From NCBI RefSeq assembly GCF_001053095.1, contig NZ_CGBP01000038.1:1-36445 (forward strand): DNA of 36,445 bases. The letters run 5' to 3'. Every line of letters begins with the position of its first letter. Positions within the stretch are counted from its first letter, which is position 1. The notes under the pieces are model-generated. The model worked only from the letters and a program-made list of their open reading frames with translations, ran no database searches and had not been told where the DNA came from. This document shows positions 1 through 8,523 of the stretch, piece after piece. The DNA comes from Yersinia similis (GTDB taxonomy: Bacteria > Pseudomonadota > Gammaproteobacteria > Enterobacterales > Enterobacteriaceae). The position numbers and the translations under genes were made by a program.

Positions 1-266
1 TCCGTTGCAGGCACTTTGTCAATAACCTCATAATATTTAATTATTACATCCGCCAGATCATCTTCCACCGTATAAAAATAACAAGCGGGGACCTGTAACA
101 CTTCGGCAAAGCGACAGATCAGCTCAAAATCAGGTGTGTGTATTCCACGCTCGTATTGATTCATTCGCGCACTGGCTGCTGCTTCGTCTATCCCTGCCAG
201 GATACCCAAACGTTCTTGCGATAAACCTGCCCTTAGACGAGCCTCTTTTAAACGATGAGGTAGCAT
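1..266 (-). CDS. XRE-family helix-turn-helix regulator, 5' part only
   Basis: This is the amino-terminal 88 residues of a leftward gene that runs off the left edge. Translation from the ATG at 266-264 begins MLPHRLKEARLRAGLSQERL and continues with an NQYERG...P segment. That is the classic Cro/C1-type HTH: a recognition helix around 'GLSQERLG' and the conserved Y-E-R-G turn, followed by 'FAEVLQVP'. The protein should be a DNA-binding transcription factor. Its target cannot be seen. It is divergent from jetA with about 360 bp between them, so it could share that control region, but nothing shows that it regulates the Wadjet genes. An insertion 'DEAAASARM' sits inside the HTH, as in many proteobacterial XRE proteins. 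The identity of the HTH is firm; the carboxyl half is not visible. Confidence 0.8.
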   Translation of the reverse strand, partial: MLPHRLKEARLRAGLSQERLGILAGIDEAAASARMNQYERGIHTPDFELICRFAEVLQVPACYFYTVEDDLADVIIKYYEVIDKVPAT

Positions 267-625
267 GAAAATCCCGATGTTTTACACAACTTGGTGTGAT
301 TCTCATCTCTACGTCTTGAAATTTCACTAAGTAATACTTCGCATTTAAGCTGTGTAGTGAGTTGATACCTGAGTGGGAGGATGATATCCCTTATCCTATC
401 CCTCTCCTCCTTTGTGACAAATATCACTGAAACCGCGTTAATAATCAGTTTGCAGTGGGGTATCTTGATTTTTTTTGACAAGATGTAGTGGACAAGATGT
501 AGCCTTGAAACGTTATGTCGCTGCGGTGATGACCGAATTGCAAAACATGCTGCCCGAAAGGAAATACCGGGGGCTTCTATTCAAGTCCGCGTCTATCTTT
601 AAACCACTTGGTGTTATTGACTGCC
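267..625. other. Intergenic control region between XRE regulator and jetA
   Basis: About 360 bp without a convincing gene. It must hold the promoters of the leftward regulator and of the jet operon. The visible structure is a perfect 12-bp direct repeat, GACAAGATGTAG, at 477-488 and 491-502. The first copy overlaps a TTGACA (475-480) that resembles a -35 box, but I see no good -10 at the right distance. Short open frames cross the region in both directions and have no supporting features. Confidence 0.4.
477..502. repeat. 12-bp direct repeat upstream of jetA
   Basis: GACAAGATGTAG occurs twice with a 2-bp spacer, giving a 14-bp period. It lies about 125 bp before the jetA start, next to a TTGACA. 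This could be a regulator site, for example for the neighbouring XRE protein, or a small duplication. What is seen is only the repeat; function is inference. Confidence 0.5.
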
Positions 626-2125
626 ATGGAAGAAAACGCTCAACAATGCACAGAAAAATATATTTCAGCACGTAGCCAGCATCCTACTTGGATCTTGCTC
701 GCCTCTCGTCGCGCCCCTTTGGTACTGGGTTGTCTGCGAGCCATGTTTAAGACGTCACATGACGGTATACCGATGGAAGATGCGCTTCAGGCGCTGGCGG
801 GTATCCTCTCCGCGCATGCCAGTCAGGAACTGTATGAAATCGAGCCTGATAATACCCATCTTCAAGCTGGGCGCGAGCTACGGGAGTGGATCAAACGCCG
901 TCTGGTTGTTGAGCGAGAAGGGCGAATTTTTGCAACGGATGCACTGGAAGTCGCGATACAGTTTGTTGAATCGCTGGATAGCCGCATTATGACCTCCACA
1001 GCTTCACGTCTGTCCGTGGTGCAACGTGAAATAGAAAATCTTGAGACCAGTCTTAATCCCAACCCAGAGAGCCGAATTAATAAGCTGCGTAGTCGAATAA
1101 AGGCGCTGGAGGAGGAACTGTCGCTGGCAGAAGCGGGACACATCGTGGTGCTAGATGAAGCACAGGCGGTTGAAGGGATCAGGGAAGTCTACAATTTGGC
1201 CACTTCCTTGCGTGCTGATTTTCGTCGTGTAGAGGATTCTTGGCGAGAGGCTGATCGGGCGTTGAGGCAATCTATTATCAGCGAGCAGTATCACCGGGGT
1301 GAAATCATCGACCGCCTGCTTGATGATCAAGACTCACTGCTGAACACACCTGAAGGTCGCGTGTTCGACAGCTTCCAGCAACAACTTCGCCAGACGATTG
1401 AACTGGACAATATGCGCCATCGCCTGCGCACCATTCTGCGCCATCCCGTTGTACCCAAAGCATTACCATGGTCACAACAACGGGATCTTCACTTTCTGGT
1501 GAAGCGTCTGGTTCAAGAAACTAAGGTGGTGTTGCAGGCCAGATCCCGTAGTGAGCGGGATGTGAAAGGTTTTATGAAAACCGGCCTTGCTGCGGAGCAC
1601 CACCGTGTAGGGCAACTGCTCAATGATATCTTTAGTCTTGCTTTGAATCTGGATTGGCAGCGGCTGGCGATAAGGCGGCAAGAGATCCCTTTGCCGCCCT
1701 TGGGAATGGCGGTGACAGGCGTTCCTGCGGTAGAGCGGTTACGTTTTAAAACACTGGATGAGGATATTGAGCCAGAACTGGATCTGAGCACCACGTCAGT
1801 CGGCTTGGAACAAGTGGGTGATGATTTTTGGGATGCCTTTGATGGTTTGGATCGAGAGGCGCTGATCCAAGGTACCCTGAGAGTTCTCGCAGAACAAAAC
1901 AGACCCATTAGCCTTGGTGAATTGGCGGTTTTACTCCCCCCAGCACACGATCTGGAAACTTTTGCCCTTTGGCTGGGAATGGCACATGAAGCCGGTATCA
2001 CCATTCAGAATGAACAGCGAGAAGCGGTTGAACTGATTGACGATGAACAGCGCATATGGCGCTTCTATCTTCCCTATGCTGGGCTGGAAAGTCAGGCACT
2101 TAAGGATATTGACTGGGAGTTGTGA
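626..2125 (+). CDS. jetA: Wadjet subunit JetA (MksF-like kleisin, DUF3375 type)
   Basis: This 499-residue protein is the first gene of the four-gene Wadjet operon. JetA is the kleisin-like subunit that bridges the SMC heads of JetC and binds JetB. The start 'HPTWILLASRRAPLVLG' followed by 'MEDALQALAGILSAHAS' matches the winged-helix amino end of the DUF3375 family. A helical, charged middle follows (roughly residues 120-330, e.g. 'SRINKLRSRIKALEEELSLAE'). The carboxyl end ('RPISLGELAVLLPPAHDLETFALWLGMA') looks like a second winged-helix domain. Upstream TTG (608) and GTG (611) starts are in frame. I prefer ATG 626 because the family similarity starts soon after it, although no strong Shine-Dalgarno is seen. 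The stop is two bases before the jetB ATG. The family call rests on sequence pattern plus the operon context, which is diagnostic. Confidence 0.87.
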   Translation: MEENAQQCTEKYISARSQHPTWILLASRRAPLVLGCLRAMFKTSHDGIPMEDALQALAGILSAHASQELYEIEPDNTHLQAGRELREWIKRRLVVEREGRIFATDALEVAIQFVESLDSRIMTSTASRLSVVQREIENLETSLNPNPESRINKLRSRIKALEEELSLAEAGHIVVLDEAQAVEGIREVYNLATSLRADFRRVEDSWREADRALRQSIISEQYHRGEIIDRLLDDQDSLLNTPEGRVFDSFQQQLRQTIELDNMRHRLRTILRHPVVPKALPWSQQRDLHFLVKRLVQETKVVLQARSRSERDVKGFMKTGLAAEHHRVGQLLNDIFSLALNLDWQRLAIRRQEIPLPPLGMAVTGVPAVERLRFKTLDEDIEPELDLSTTSVGLEQVGDDFWDAFDGLDREALIQGTLRVLAEQNRPISLGELAVLLPPAHDLETFALWLGMAHEAGITIQNEQREAVELIDDEQRIWRFYLPYAGLESQALKDIDWEL

Positions 2126-2127
2126 GC

Positions 2128-2886
2128 ATGACAGGCATCTTTGATCGGTTAGTGAATACAGGCAACGGAGAGCTAACCCAAGATGTGCTGTCGCATATCG
2201 AAAGGGATGATATGACAACCGATGCATTGCCTGATACGGACAGCGAGTCTACCGAAGAGAAGCGCACTCACAAGCGAGTACGTGAGGCTGCTCAGGAGCT
2301 TCTTAAGTACGGTTTACTTGAAGAGAGTCATAAACCCAATCTGTATCGCATCGCACTGATCCACACCGAAGAAATGGCCAGCATTTTGGAGCCTCTCGAT
2401 CTGAGTATGGGGATCGATGAGGTTCGTGGGCTACTCTTTGTCATGGTACGGCAGCAGGAAACCTCGGAACAGGATGATTGGACGCATCCGTTGGTGCGCC
2501 GGCAGCGCTTGAATCTGGAACAATCGTTACTGATTGCCATTTTACGTCAGCACTTCATTGCCTATGAACAGGAAAACGGAATAGGTGCCAGCCAGGCATT
2601 GGTTGTCGTGGATGATTTGATCCCACAGCTACAGGTGTATCTGGGGGATCTGGGCAGTGATGCCAGAGAGCGAACACGGGTGATTAATTTATTAGATCAG
2701 CTCAAAGGGCATGGATTGGTTTCTGCTCCAGACGCTCATGAACGGGTGATTGTTCGCCCAATTATTGCTCATCTGGCCAATCCTGAGAATTTACAAGCTT
2801 TGTTAGCATGGCTACGAGATCAGGTGGAAAGGAGCGAGTTGCCGGGTGACGCCAGTGAACTGATGGGTGGGGAGGAGATGCCATGA
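2128..2886 (+). CDS. jetB: Wadjet subunit JetB (MksE-like, DUF4194)
   Basis: This 252-residue protein is the kite-like accessory subunit of the SMC complex. In Wadjet it dimerises and binds the JetA kleisin. Its length, its position between the kleisin and the SMC gene, and segments such as 'RVREAAQELLKYGLLEES' and 'LNLEQSLLIAILRQHFIAYEQENG' (winged-helix, MukE/DUF4194 pattern) support the call. ATG 2128 is chosen because GGGAG at 2115-2119 sits 8 nt upstream. GTG 2122, which overlaps the jetA stop, is also in frame. The end overlaps the jetC start by 4 bp (ATGA), so translation is probably coupled. No catalytic residues are expected. Confidence 0.85.
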   Translation: MTGIFDRLVNTGNGELTQDVLSHIERDDMTTDALPDTDSESTEEKRTHKRVREAAQELLKYGLLEESHKPNLYRIALIHTEEMASILEPLDLSMGIDEVRGLLFVMVRQQETSEQDDWTHPLVRRQRLNLEQSLLIAILRQHFIAYEQENGIGASQALVVVDDLIPQLQVYLGDLGSDARERTRVINLLDQLKGHGLVSAPDAHERVIVRPIIAHLANPENLQALLAWLRDQVERSELPGDASELMGGEEMP

Positions 2887-5800
2887 AACAATCCCCTCTC
2901 TGGTGCGATAGCGAAACCTTCATATTGACACATTTGGATCTTTTTAACTGGGGTGGCTTCAAAGGGGTTCATCGGGCGGTTATTGATCCCGCAGGGACGG
3001 CGGTGATCGGCCCCACGGGTAGCGGTAAAACAACGCTTGTTGATGCTCTGATGACGCTGTTGTGCGCTAACCCTCGCTATAATCTGGCGTCTACGGGGGG
3101 GCATGAGAGCGACCGGGATCTGGTGTCCTATGTGCGGGGGGTATCCGGCCCCGGCGATGGCGGTGCCGGGCAGTCACATATTGCCCGACAGGGCAAAACA
3201 ATCACTGGGGTTGTGGCTACGCTGGCATGTGATACACAGCAAATTCGCTTGGGTGTCTTGCTGTGGTTCGAGGGCACCAGCTCTGCTGCAACAGACATGA
3301 AAAAACTGTGGCTGTTCAGCGATGCCCCTGGACACACCCTTGAGCATTGGTTGAATGTACACCATGAAGGGGGGATGCGGGCATTGCGACAGATGGAGAA
3401 AGAAGGCACGGGGATCTGGACCTACCCGAGTAAAAAATCTTATCTGGCGCGCTTGCGTGATTACTTCGACGTGGGTGAAAACGCGTTTACGCTACTGAAT
3501 CGCGCTGCCGGCCTAAAACAGTTAAACAGTATTGATGAAATCTTCCGTGAATTGGTGCTGGATGATCACTCAGCCTTCGAGCGTGCCGCCGAAGTCGCCA
3601 ATAGTTTCGATGATCTCACTGAGATTTACCAGGAATTGCAAATCGCCCGTAAGCAGATACGGTCACTACAACCTATTGCCGATAGCTGGGGGCGTTATCA
3701 GGTCCAGTCACGCCTGCTGGAAGAACGGCAGGCACTCGAGGTCATTTTGCCTATCTGGTTCGCCGAGCAGGCCCATGGTTTGTGGTTGGTGCAAACACAT
3801 CGGCTAGAGAAGGAAATCAGCGAGACTGAATCCACCGTAAAAGAATTACAGCGGCAACAGGCCGAACAGAAAAAGCAGGTGAATGAGCAGCTGAAACGCT
3901 ATTGGGATGTGGAGGGAGGAAGTGTTGATGTTCTCAAAGATCGCATTACCGATTGGCAGAAAACCTGCCATCAACGGGAGATGCAGGCAGCAAATTATCA
4001 ACGGCTAGCAATAAACCTCGATCTATCACAGGAGTTGACCGCTGCGGGGTTGCAAGCGAATCAACAGAAAGCCGAAACACGCCTGATGGCCCTTTCTGAA
4101 GAGATAAGTGCCGCCGAGCGAAGCGCATTCAGTAAAGGGATTACCGATCACGAGTTAACTGAGCAGCTTCAGCAGTTATGTCAAGAAAAGATAGACGTTG
4201 AGCGCCGGCCCGAATCTAACCTGCCTAGCCAGTTTCAAGCTTTTCGCAGCGCGTTGGCTACCGAGTTGGGCCTGGATGATACAACCTTGCCCTTCGTCGC
4301 CGAGCTGGTTCAGGTCAAGCAGGAGGAGAAATCCTGGCGTGGTGCCATCGAACGAGCAATAGGCAGCCATCGCTTACGTATATTGGTCCCCCACGCGTCG
4401 GCTGATGCTGCCCTGAATTGGGTCAATCAACGACATAACCAACTGCATGTGCGTTTACTCGAAGTGAAGTCGCCAGCGTCCCAGCCCCTATTTTTCCATG
4501 ATGGTTTTACGAAGAAACTTACCTACAAAGAACACACCTCCCGAGAGACCGTGAAAGCCTTGTTGGCAGATATTGATCGCCATTGTGTCGAAAATACCGA
4601 TCAATTACGGCATACCCCACATGCCATGACTGCGCAGGGGCTAATGTCGGGCAAGGCGCGTTTCTTCGATAAGCAGGACCAAAAACGTCTGGATGAGGGT
4701 TGGCTGACGGGTTTTGATAACCGTGATCGGCTGGCTTTTCTGGCGGAGCAGATACAACAGAAAGAACAACAGCTACAGATAGCGACGCAAGCGCTTCGTC
4801 TTGCTCAGGCTGCCGTGGGTAAATTGCAGGAACAAGCCAATGCGTTAGCACATATTCAGGCGTTGAACTTCGAGAGTATTGACCTACCCACTGCGCAGCG
4901 CCAACTGGAAGAATTACAGGCTCGTCTGGATAGGCTGACCCATCCGCAGTCCGATATCGCTATTGCTAAGGCCGCACTGGATGAGGCTGAAGCACGGCAA
5001 AAAGAGCTTGAAAGGCAATATCAACAAGAAGTGACTGCATGTGCTGGTTTGAAGAAGGATCTCGAACGTGCAGCAATGCTCAGCCGTAAAGTCCATAACA
5101 TCGCAAAACAAGGCATGACCGGTGCACTACAAGCGTTAGGCGCAGCGCATTTTCCTCAGGTGGCCCCCGAGCAACTGGACGACATTCAGGACATTGAACG
5201 TGAGCATGCACGCCAATTGCAAGGCCGACTCAATGAGGTCAATGACCGATTACAACGGTTACGGGATGAGCTTATCAAGCGGATGTCCGACGCCAAAAAA
5301 GAGGATACTGGCGCGCTTTCGGAAGTGGGGCGGGAATTAGACGATATTCCCAACTATCTGGCGCGCCTACAGACCTTGACCGAAGAGGCGCTTCCCGAAA
5401 AACTTAAGCGTTTCCAAGAATATCTGAACCGTTCCTCTGATGATGGGGTGACGCAGTTACTCAGTCATATCGACCATGAAGTTGCGTTGATCGAGGAGCG
5501 TCTGGAAGAACTTAATGACACCATGCGCCGAGTCGATTTTCAGTCTGGGCGCTACCTGTGTTTGATCGCCAAACCGGTGGTGCATGACAGTATGCGCACG
5601 TTACTGCGCACGCAACGCCAGCTTAACTCGGCTCGTTTCGTCGATGATGATGGCGAGAGCCAATATAAGGCGCTGCAAGCGTTGGTCGGATTACTGAAAG
5701 ATGCCTGCGAACGCAACCGCACCCAAGGGGCCAGAGCGTTGCTGGACCCCCGTTTCCGCCTTGAATTCGCCGTTTCGGTGATTGAGCGGGAAACCGGGAG

Positions 5801-6173
5801 CGTCATTGAGACTCGTACCGGTTCACAAGGCGGTAGTGGTGGAGAAAAAGAAATCATCGCGTCTTATGTACTGACCGCATCCCTAAGCTATGCGCTGTGC
5901 CCTGATGGTCGCACCAAGCCGTTGTTCGGTACTATTATTCTGGATGAGGCATTCTCGCGTAGCTCTCATGTTGTCGCCGGGCGGATTATCGCTGCCCTGA
6001 GGGAATTTGGTCTGCATGCGGTCTTCATCACGCCCAATAAGGAGATGCGTCTGTTGCGTCATCACACACGCTCGGCGATCGTTGTTCATCGGCGTGGGCC
6101 GGATTCCAGTCTGGTCTCATTAAGTTGGGAAGATCTAAATGAACATCATCAGCAGCGCAACAAACCAATATGA
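2883..6173 (+). CDS. jetC: Wadjet SMC ATPase JetC (MksB/COG4913-like)
   Basis: This 1096-residue SMC-like ATPase is the motor of the Wadjet system. The Walker A loop GPTGSGKT is at residues 43-50. Long, charged, heptad-like helices from about 245-450 and about 600-950 form the coiled-coil arms. A globular hinge-like segment lies near residues 460-560 ('VAELVQVKQEEKSWRGAIERA'). The ABC signature GSQGGSGGEKE is at about 980-990 and Walker B TIILDEAF at about 1017-1024, followed by a His in 'VFITPN...HH'. JetC dimerises at the hinge, and ATP joins the heads to drive DNA loop extrusion. A strong GGAGGAG lies just upstream of the ATG, which overlaps jetB by ATGA. The length and motifs are those of the COG4913 family. 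No frameshift or missing motif is visible. Confidence 0.93.
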   Translation: MKQSPLWCDSETFILTHLDLFNWGGFKGVHRAVIDPAGTAVIGPTGSGKTTLVDALMTLLCANPRYNLASTGGHESDRDLVSYVRGVSGPGDGGAGQSHIARQGKTITGVVATLACDTQQIRLGVLLWFEGTSSAATDMKKLWLFSDAPGHTLEHWLNVHHEGGMRALRQMEKEGTGIWTYPSKKSYLARLRDYFDVGENAFTLLNRAAGLKQLNSIDEIFRELVLDDHSAFERAAEVANSFDDLTEIYQELQIARKQIRSLQPIADSWGRYQVQSRLLEERQALEVILPIWFAEQAHGLWLVQTHRLEKEISETESTVKELQRQQAEQKKQVNEQLKRYWDVEGGSVDVLKDRITDWQKTCHQREMQAANYQRLAINLDLSQELTAAGLQANQQKAETRLMALSEEISAAERSAFSKGITDHELTEQLQQLCQEKIDVERRPESNLPSQFQAFRSALATELGLDDTTLPFVAELVQVKQEEKSWRGAIERAIGSHRLRILVPHASADAALNWVNQRHNQLHVRLLEVKSPASQPLFFHDGFTKKLTYKEHTSRETVKALLADIDRHCVENTDQLRHTPHAMTAQGLMSGKARFFDKQDQKRLDEGWLTGFDNRDRLAFLAEQIQQKEQQLQIATQALRLAQAAVGKLQEQANALAHIQALNFESIDLPTAQRQLEELQARLDRLTHPQSDIAIAKAALDEAEARQKELERQYQQEVTACAGLKKDLERAAMLSRKVHNIAKQGMTGALQALGAAHFPQVAPEQLDDIQDIEREHARQLQGRLNEVNDRLQRLRDELIKRMSDAKKEDTGALSEVGRELDDIPNYLARLQTLTEEALPEKLKRFQEYLNRSSDDGVTQLLSHIDHEVALIEERLEELNDTMRRVDFQSGRYLCLIAKPVVHDSMRTLLRTQRQLNSARFVDDDGESQYKALQALVGLLKDACERNRTQGARALLDPRFRLEFAVSVIERETGSVIETRTGSQGGSGGEKEIIASYVLTASLSYALCPDGRTKPLFGTIILDEAFSRSSHVVAGRIIAALREFGLHAVFITPNKEMRLLRHHTRSAIVVHRRGPDSSLVSLSWEDLNEHHQQRNKPI

Positions 6174-7324
6174 AATCACCCATTGATATTGGCAAGCAAT
6201 TGGCCAGACAGTGGCATCAGTCTAAGGTGAGGTCTGAACGCTTACTCACACCCGGCTGCTGGCCTTTGCAACTGCCAATAGGTAAACCGTCGGCAAAGAT
6301 TTTTACTGCAAATACGCAGGCAGTGCAGCGCCATGTCGAGGTCTGGCGTCAGGTCAGTATCGGTCTTGTTGAATGGGAATCCGTTAGCTACCGTGCCAGC
6401 CTCACGCCTGTTTCAATTCCCGTTCGATGGTGTTTGCGCACCCCCTCTGAGTGGATCAATGCAGCATCGAACCTGCAAGTCAGTCAGGAATTTCAACAAC
6501 TTGAGCAACTGGTAGCGCAGGTTGATAAATCCTTTCATGCCTTGCTGATTAACCAGCGGGCGCTTTGGCTGCATAAAGATCCACATGAGGTGATTACCGC
6601 GGCTAATCTTGCCTGCAAATTGACACCCGGCTGTGCTCAGGGGCGACCTTTACGCCTGCTGTCCGAGTCTGGAGTAGACACGAAGTTCTTCGAAAGAAAC
6701 TATTCGTTGCTGACAAAACTACTTGATGAGCGTTTTGAGGGGGAGGCCTCTGGGCAGGGTCTGGCAACCTTTCTTGATGCCTTCGAAGAAAGCAGCCACT
6801 GGGTATTGGTCACTCCGTTGGCTCCCGGCATACTCCCCTTCAACATGAGTAAGGTCACAACAACAGAACTGGCGAGCGTAGATTTACCATGCTCACGCAT
6901 TCTTATCGTAGAAAATGAACACTGTATTCACCAGTTACCGCAATTGCCTGACACCATTGCTATTCTGGGCTCAGGTCTGGACTTGCAGTGGCTGATTTCT
7001 CCTAATTTAAAGAGCAAGTCGATAGGTTATTGGGGGGATATGGATACTTGGGGGCTATTGATGTTGGCGCGGGCAAGAGCGTTCCAGCCAGCGATTACCG
7101 CACTTTTGATGGGCCGCTTGTTATTTGAACACTACGCATCAGGCTCAGCGGTCGCAGAGCCGGTCAACGCTCAACAGGCGGTTCCCGAAGGGCTTCATCA
7201 CCACGAAGCAGACTTTTACCGATACTTATTGTCACAACCGCGGGGGCGTCTTGAGCAGGAGTATTTACCACGGGGCGTGGTCGAAATGGCGCTTACTGAA
7301 TGGGTCGGTCACATTTCTCTTTAA
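6170..7324 (+). CDS. jetD: Wadjet nuclease JetD (MksG-like, DUF3322-DUF2220 Toprim)
   Basis: This 384-residue protein is the nuclease subunit of the Wadjet system, which cuts small circular DNA reeled in by JetABC. The amino half (about 1-210) fits DUF3322: 'GKQLARQWHQSKVRSERLL' and 'SESGVDTKFFERNYSLLTKLLD', the latter resembling the winged-helix CAP-like part. The carboxyl half (about 215-384) is a Toprim fold. It has an acidic strand 'ILIVENE' with E248 and E250, and the metal-binding DxD as D290 and D292 in 'GYWGDMDTWGL'. It also has the typical 'RLEQEYLP' near the end. All expected acidic residues are present, so the enzyme looks active. The start overlaps the jetC stop (ATGA) without a clear Shine-Dalgarno, implying translational coupling. 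It is the last gene of the operon and converges on the M48 gene. Confidence 0.92.
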   Translation: MKSPIDIGKQLARQWHQSKVRSERLLTPGCWPLQLPIGKPSAKIFTANTQAVQRHVEVWRQVSIGLVEWESVSYRASLTPVSIPVRWCLRTPSEWINAASNLQVSQEFQQLEQLVAQVDKSFHALLINQRALWLHKDPHEVITAANLACKLTPGCAQGRPLRLLSESGVDTKFFERNYSLLTKLLDERFEGEASGQGLATFLDAFEESSHWVLVTPLAPGILPFNMSKVTTTELASVDLPCSRILIVENEHCIHQLPQLPDTIAILGSGLDLQWLISPNLKSKSIGYWGDMDTWGLLMLARARAFQPAITALLMGRLLFEHYASGSAVAEPVNAQQAVPEGLHHHEADFYRYLLSQPRGRLEQEYLPRGVVEMALTEWVGHISL

Positions 7325-7391
7325 GGTTTATGGGCTTATAGTTTTTTATCATCCGGTCTCAGCGGAGCTGTGGTGATATCAGGGGCGATAC

Positions 7392-7458
7392 CTGTGGTGG
7401 TTGCCAAGTGGCTTGTACCACAGTAGCCTGTTTCTTCCCCTGCCAGAGTGAGGGGAAG
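7392..7458. terminator. Two hairpins between convergent jetD and M48 gene
   Basis: Two inverted repeats fill the gap between the convergent genes. CTGTGGT (7392-7398) pairs with ACCACAG (7417-7423), and CTTCCCCT (7434-7441) pairs with AGGGGAAG (7451-7458) across a 9-nt loop. Neither has a clean U-tract, but the position suits transcription termination from both sides. Confidence 0.5.
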
Positions 7459-7469
7459 TTCATCATCCT

Positions 7470-8513
7470 TTATTCTTGCGCTATCTTCTCTCTTACGGCG
7501 CGTATGACTTCCAACCTGGCTGGCATATCAGGATGGGAATTCAGCCACTCTGGTATACCAACCCGAGTTTCGGCCTCTGGAGTGGTGGCTTGTTGCAACG
7601 CATGGTAAATCTCTTCCATGGCTAACAACGAACGCTTTTCGCGCTGCATTTCGGCTATTGCCCAGGAATCTGCCTCGCTCTCTATTGTGCGGGAAAACTG
7701 CATCTCATGAATAAAGGCGGCCGATTGCAACAGCGTATCGCCAATGCCATTGACGTCCCCGGTCATCCACATAAAGGTCAAGGCGACTAATGATGAACGT
7801 ACCACCATCTGCATCGAGTGGCGGTGGGCATGGTGTCCCATCTCATGCAACATCACCGCAGCCAGGGCATCATCACTGGTCGTCAGCTTGATCAAATCGT
7901 CGCTGATCACCATTGTGCCATCAGGTAACATAAAGGCATTGGCTGTCGTCGGCGCGGTCATCAATACCAGTTTGAGCGGTGTGCGTTCCTGCCGCATTTG
8001 CGGGGGCATTACCTGTAAAAAGAGTTGTTGGATCGCTTCTTGTCGTTCTGCGGGTAACGCTGAAGGTTTAAATCCACTTTGCTGTAGCCATTCAAGGGAG
8101 TGTTCCCCTAGCTTCTGCTCAGCAGTGGTTGGGATACGCAGCGCAATTTCACTGCTGGCCCAAGGAAGTAACCAATAGATGTAAGCCAAAATAAGTAATG
8201 GGGTGATGAGCAACGTCAACAATACACCGCTTTTATGACGCTCTAAGCGATGCACCACCCCAGGTGAACGCTGTTGGTATAGCCACTTACGGAACAAGGT
8301 GTCATCGGAGGGAACAAAGCGGCCGCCATCAGGAAATGTCAAATTCAGCGGGATAGAACCTAATGAAGACGAAACGTTGAGCTGCGACAGGGAGAAATAG
8401 TGCTGTTCTCCATCACGTAGCAATGTCACGTTATCGCCTATTTCATTTAGCAGTAGTCGGGCCGCCTCGCGGGCGGCCCGGCCTGGGTACTGATAATATC
8501 CTTCAACGATCAC
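7470..8513 (-). CDS. M48-family membrane zinc metalloprotease
   Basis: This 347-residue protein has an amino-terminal soluble domain of about 95 residues and one strong membrane segment (about 97-117, 'LLTLLITPLLILAYIYWLL'). A peptidase M48 domain follows. The zinc motif HEMGH is at residues 223-227, with E224 as the catalytic base. The third ligand fits E278 in 'ESEAD' (ExxxD). The segment 'NAFMLPDGTMVISDDLI' is a standard M48 hallmark. The type resembles Oma1/BepA/LoiP-like quality-control proteases, with the active domain probably in the periplasm. It begins 10 bp after the yjgN-like gene and is surely co-transcribed with it. The substrate is unknown; the neighbour suggests a role linked to that membrane protein. 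Confidence 0.88.
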   Translation of the reverse strand: MIVEGYYQYPGRAAREAARLLLNEIGDNVTLLRDGEQHYFSLSQLNVSSSLGSIPLNLTFPDGGRFVPSDDTLFRKWLYQQRSPGVVHRLERHKSGVLLTLLITPLLILAYIYWLLPWASSEIALRIPTTAEQKLGEHSLEWLQQSGFKPSALPAERQEAIQQLFLQVMPPQMRQERTPLKLVLMTAPTTANAFMLPDGTMVISDDLIKLTTSDDALAAVMLHEMGHHAHRHSMQMVVRSSLVALTFMWMTGDVNGIGDTLLQSAAFIHEMQFSRTIESEADSWAIAEMQREKRSLLAMEEIYHALQQATTPEAETRVGIPEWLNSHPDMPARLEVIRAVREKIAQE

Positions 8514-8523
8514 TGATAGTTAC

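Noticed and set aside
248-481. 77-residue leftward frame upstream of the XRE gene
   Set aside because: It overlaps the 5' end of the XRE gene in another frame, has no ribosome site and no recognisable motif.
1513-2004. 163-residue leftward frame inside jetA
   Set aside because: Antisense shadow of a well-supported gene; Ser/Arg-rich composition typical of a reverse frame.
626-7324. Idea that the SMC operon is a new defence system
   Set aside because: Gene order, sizes and motifs match the described Wadjet family, so it is reported as a known system in an interesting host.
7744-8178. 144-residue rightward frame inside the M48 gene
   Set aside because: Antisense to the HEMGH coding region; Cys/Ser/Ile-rich, no ribosome site.
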